Assembly (NCBI GenBank): GCA_965226475.1
Contig: CBDDDJ010000004.1
Location: 806,001 to 870,000 of the forward strand
Length of the DNA: 64,000 nucleotides
Reading direction: 5' to 3'
Source: JASLMY01 sp965226475
GTDB lineage: Bacteria > Pseudomonadota > Alphaproteobacteria > GCA-2731375
The notes beneath the pieces were generated by a model. It did no database searches. It saw nothing but the letters and a program-made list of their open reading frames with translations, and was not told the DNA's origin. Of the stretch, positions 62,983 through 64,000 are shown one piece after another (position 1 is the stretch's first letter; each line of letters starts with the position of its first letter). Both the position numbers and the translations under genes were made by a program.

Positions 62983-64000
62983 CTACGGACGTTGACCGTT
63001 GAAAGGCAATCGTCCGAACTGGCCGAGGGCGGTCGGACCCATGGCGTGGCTCGAGGCGGCGCCGAGCTCGACGAAGCCCGAGACGCGGTCAGGCGTACAT
63101 TGGTCGGCAACGAACCGGAATCCGACGAAACATCCTTCGACCATGTGGAGTACCTGGACGTCGAAACCGTCAGCCGTCATGGCGCCCGAAGCCTCGCCTT
63201 CGCCATAAGGCGTCTTGTGCACGCCGGACAGCGCGTCGCCGTGCCGTTGCAGTATCAGGCGATGCTCCGCGGGGCCGTTCGCAAAATCGATTAGAATGTC
63301 CCATTCCCCCACGATGTCGCATTCGGTCGAGAGGCTTTCGGTTCTGTCCAACCGTGTCGTCGTCAAGGCCTCGTACAACGCCTCGGCGACGAGCGCGGCC
63401 TCTTCGTCGTCCAGCGCGAAGGGGTTGATCATGGTGGAGGTGTCGCTACCGCCGAAGTCGTCGATCAGGATACGCGGCCGCCTCGACAGGAGTTCATCGC
63501 GTAGCGCGGAGAAGGTCAGGTCGGGCTGGCAGTCGGACCAATCGATCTCCAGGCGTGGAATGCCGCCGGCCAACTCGTGCATGCCGAGCTTGAGGGCATT
63601 GATTGGCCGCAGTCGGTCTCTCACCTTATCCAGCCGCTGCCGCCATTGCCGTTGCTCGGCTTCGTGATCCTGCGCGAACCAACGTTCAACGGCTGCAACC
63701 GCCCCAACGATCTGTTCCTTGCCGATCTTCATGACGCGACCGAAGCCGTGATGCGGCGGGCCGTTATACCAAGCCGCCCGAACCAGCGGCTTGCGGCCGA
63801 GCAACAGACCCGAAGCGGCGGGCCCACGCATCAGCTTGCTCACGCTGTAGACGACCAGGTCGGCACCGCGCGATGTCCAATGCTCGGGCGCGGTCAGCGG
63901 CTCGGATGCCGCATCCACGATTATTGGAACCCTGGCGGTACGGGCCGCCGGTAGCATTTCATCGAACGTCAGCGTCGCCTCCTCGTCGCGCTCCGCTAGT
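62983..64000 (-). CDS. SelA/DgaE-like PLP-dependent aminotransferase-fold protein with C-terminal beta-barrel-like domain (incomplete)
   Basis: The frame is open to the window edge, so the N-terminus is outside. The PLP lysine is in VVYSVSKLMRGPAASGLLLG, and VPIIVDAASE supplies the PLP-binding Asp, as in L-seryl-tRNA(Sec) selenium transferase relatives such as D-glucosaminate-6-phosphate ammonia-lyase. After about residue 230 a separate domain begins: GEWDILIDFANGPAEHRLIL, GVHKTPYGEGEASGAMTADG, ending FNGQRP. The strand pattern suggests a small beta barrel; I do not recognise a family. Probably a sugar-acid or amino-acid ammonia-lyase and not selenium-related. Confidence 0.75.
   Translation of the reverse strand, partial: LAERDEEATLTFDEMLPAARTARVPIIVDAASEPLTAPEHWTSRGADLVVYSVSKLMRGPAASGLLLGRKPLVRAAWYNGPPHHGFGRVMKIGKEQIVGAVAAVERWFAQDHEAEQRQWRQRLDKVRDRLRPINALKLGMHELAGGIPRLEIDWSDCQPDLTFSALRDELLSRRPRILIDDFGGSDTSTMINPFALDDEEAALVAEALYEALTTTRLDRTESLSTECDIVGEWDILIDFANGPAEHRLILQRHGDALSGVHKTPYGEGEASGAMTADGFDVQVLHMVEGCFVGFRFVADQCTPDRVSGFVELGAASSHAMGPTALGQFGRLPFNGQRP

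Noticed and set aside
58097..64000. Selenoprotein idea: in-frame TGA in the protease gene together with a SelA-like gene nearby
   Set aside because: The TGA replaces a position where Gly is expected, no SECIS-like hairpin follows it, and the SelA-like protein is closer to sugar-acid ammonia-lyases.

Overview
The window is GC-rich chromosomal DNA, most likely from a free-living-type heterotrophic alphaproteobacterium. This is inferred from the TAXI-type TRAP transporter, the GlcDEF set, a tartrate-dehydratase-like enzyme closely resembling a Bradyrhizobium protein, and many CoA, amide and 2-hydroxy-acid catabolic genes. No ribosomal RNA, plasmid or phage core gene is present, so the assignment is an inference and I do not name a species.

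Positions 1-10,075 hold a catabolic and uptake region: two HpcH/HpaI-type aldolases, a TauD-type dioxygenase, an isochorismatase-fold amidase, two tandem polysaccharide-deacetylase/PuuE-type hydrolases, an FMN split-barrel protein, a fused TRAP permease and two TAXI receptors. A 1,025-bp IS1595-like element (10,077-11,101) abuts the second receptor gene. Positions 11,330-15,296 encode a class III aminotransferase, an enoyl-CoA hydratase and an acyl-CoA ligase, followed by a small membrane protein and a decayed second copy of a ligase C-terminus. Positions 15,934-23,339 carry a formamidase-family enzyme, an MFS transporter, an SO_0444-type metal permease, a secreted caspase-like protein, a DMT transporter, another enoyl-CoA hydratase and a double-hotdog thioesterase. 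A hybrid sensor kinase follows (23,441-25,996). Positions 26,200-32,239 form a 2-hydroxy-acid block: a D-tartrate-dehydratase-like enzyme, a TauE-type permease and GlcD-GlcE-GlcF, ending with a TPR protein. A ketopantoate-reductase-like gene and hutU follow; hutU carries an in-frame amber stop.

From about 35.9 to 47.4 kb the DNA is eroded and partly AT-rich. It contains recombination scars, a truncated frameshifted lipoprotein gene, an IS1595-type element with a 43-bp duplication, and one large SAM/adenylate-cyclase/ATPase/TPR gene broken by three IS insertions plus a nonsense codon. A further 1,233-bp IS lies just upstream of it.

Positions 47,479-57,517 return to intact genes: a DHA2 MFS exporter, tRNA-Leu(CAA), a fold-type-II PLP enzyme, a complete oligopeptide-type ABC importer (two ATPases, a Tat-exported binding protein, two permeases) and an aspartoacylase-family deacylase. 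Positions 58,097-62,596 are a second decay zone: a subtilisin-like secreted protease with thrombospondin type-3 repeats, broken by a stop, homopolymer frameshifts and an IS5-type insertion, with a third, internally deleted copy of the 1,025-bp IS. The window ends with a RidA-like fragment and an incomplete SelA/DgaE-like PLP protein fused to a beta-barrel-like tail.

Overall, intact operons for uptake and hydrolysis of amides, peptides and hydroxy acids sit beside regions of active IS-driven gene loss. The three nonsense codons seen are TAG, TAA and TGA, which argues for erosion (or sequence error) rather than codon reassignment.
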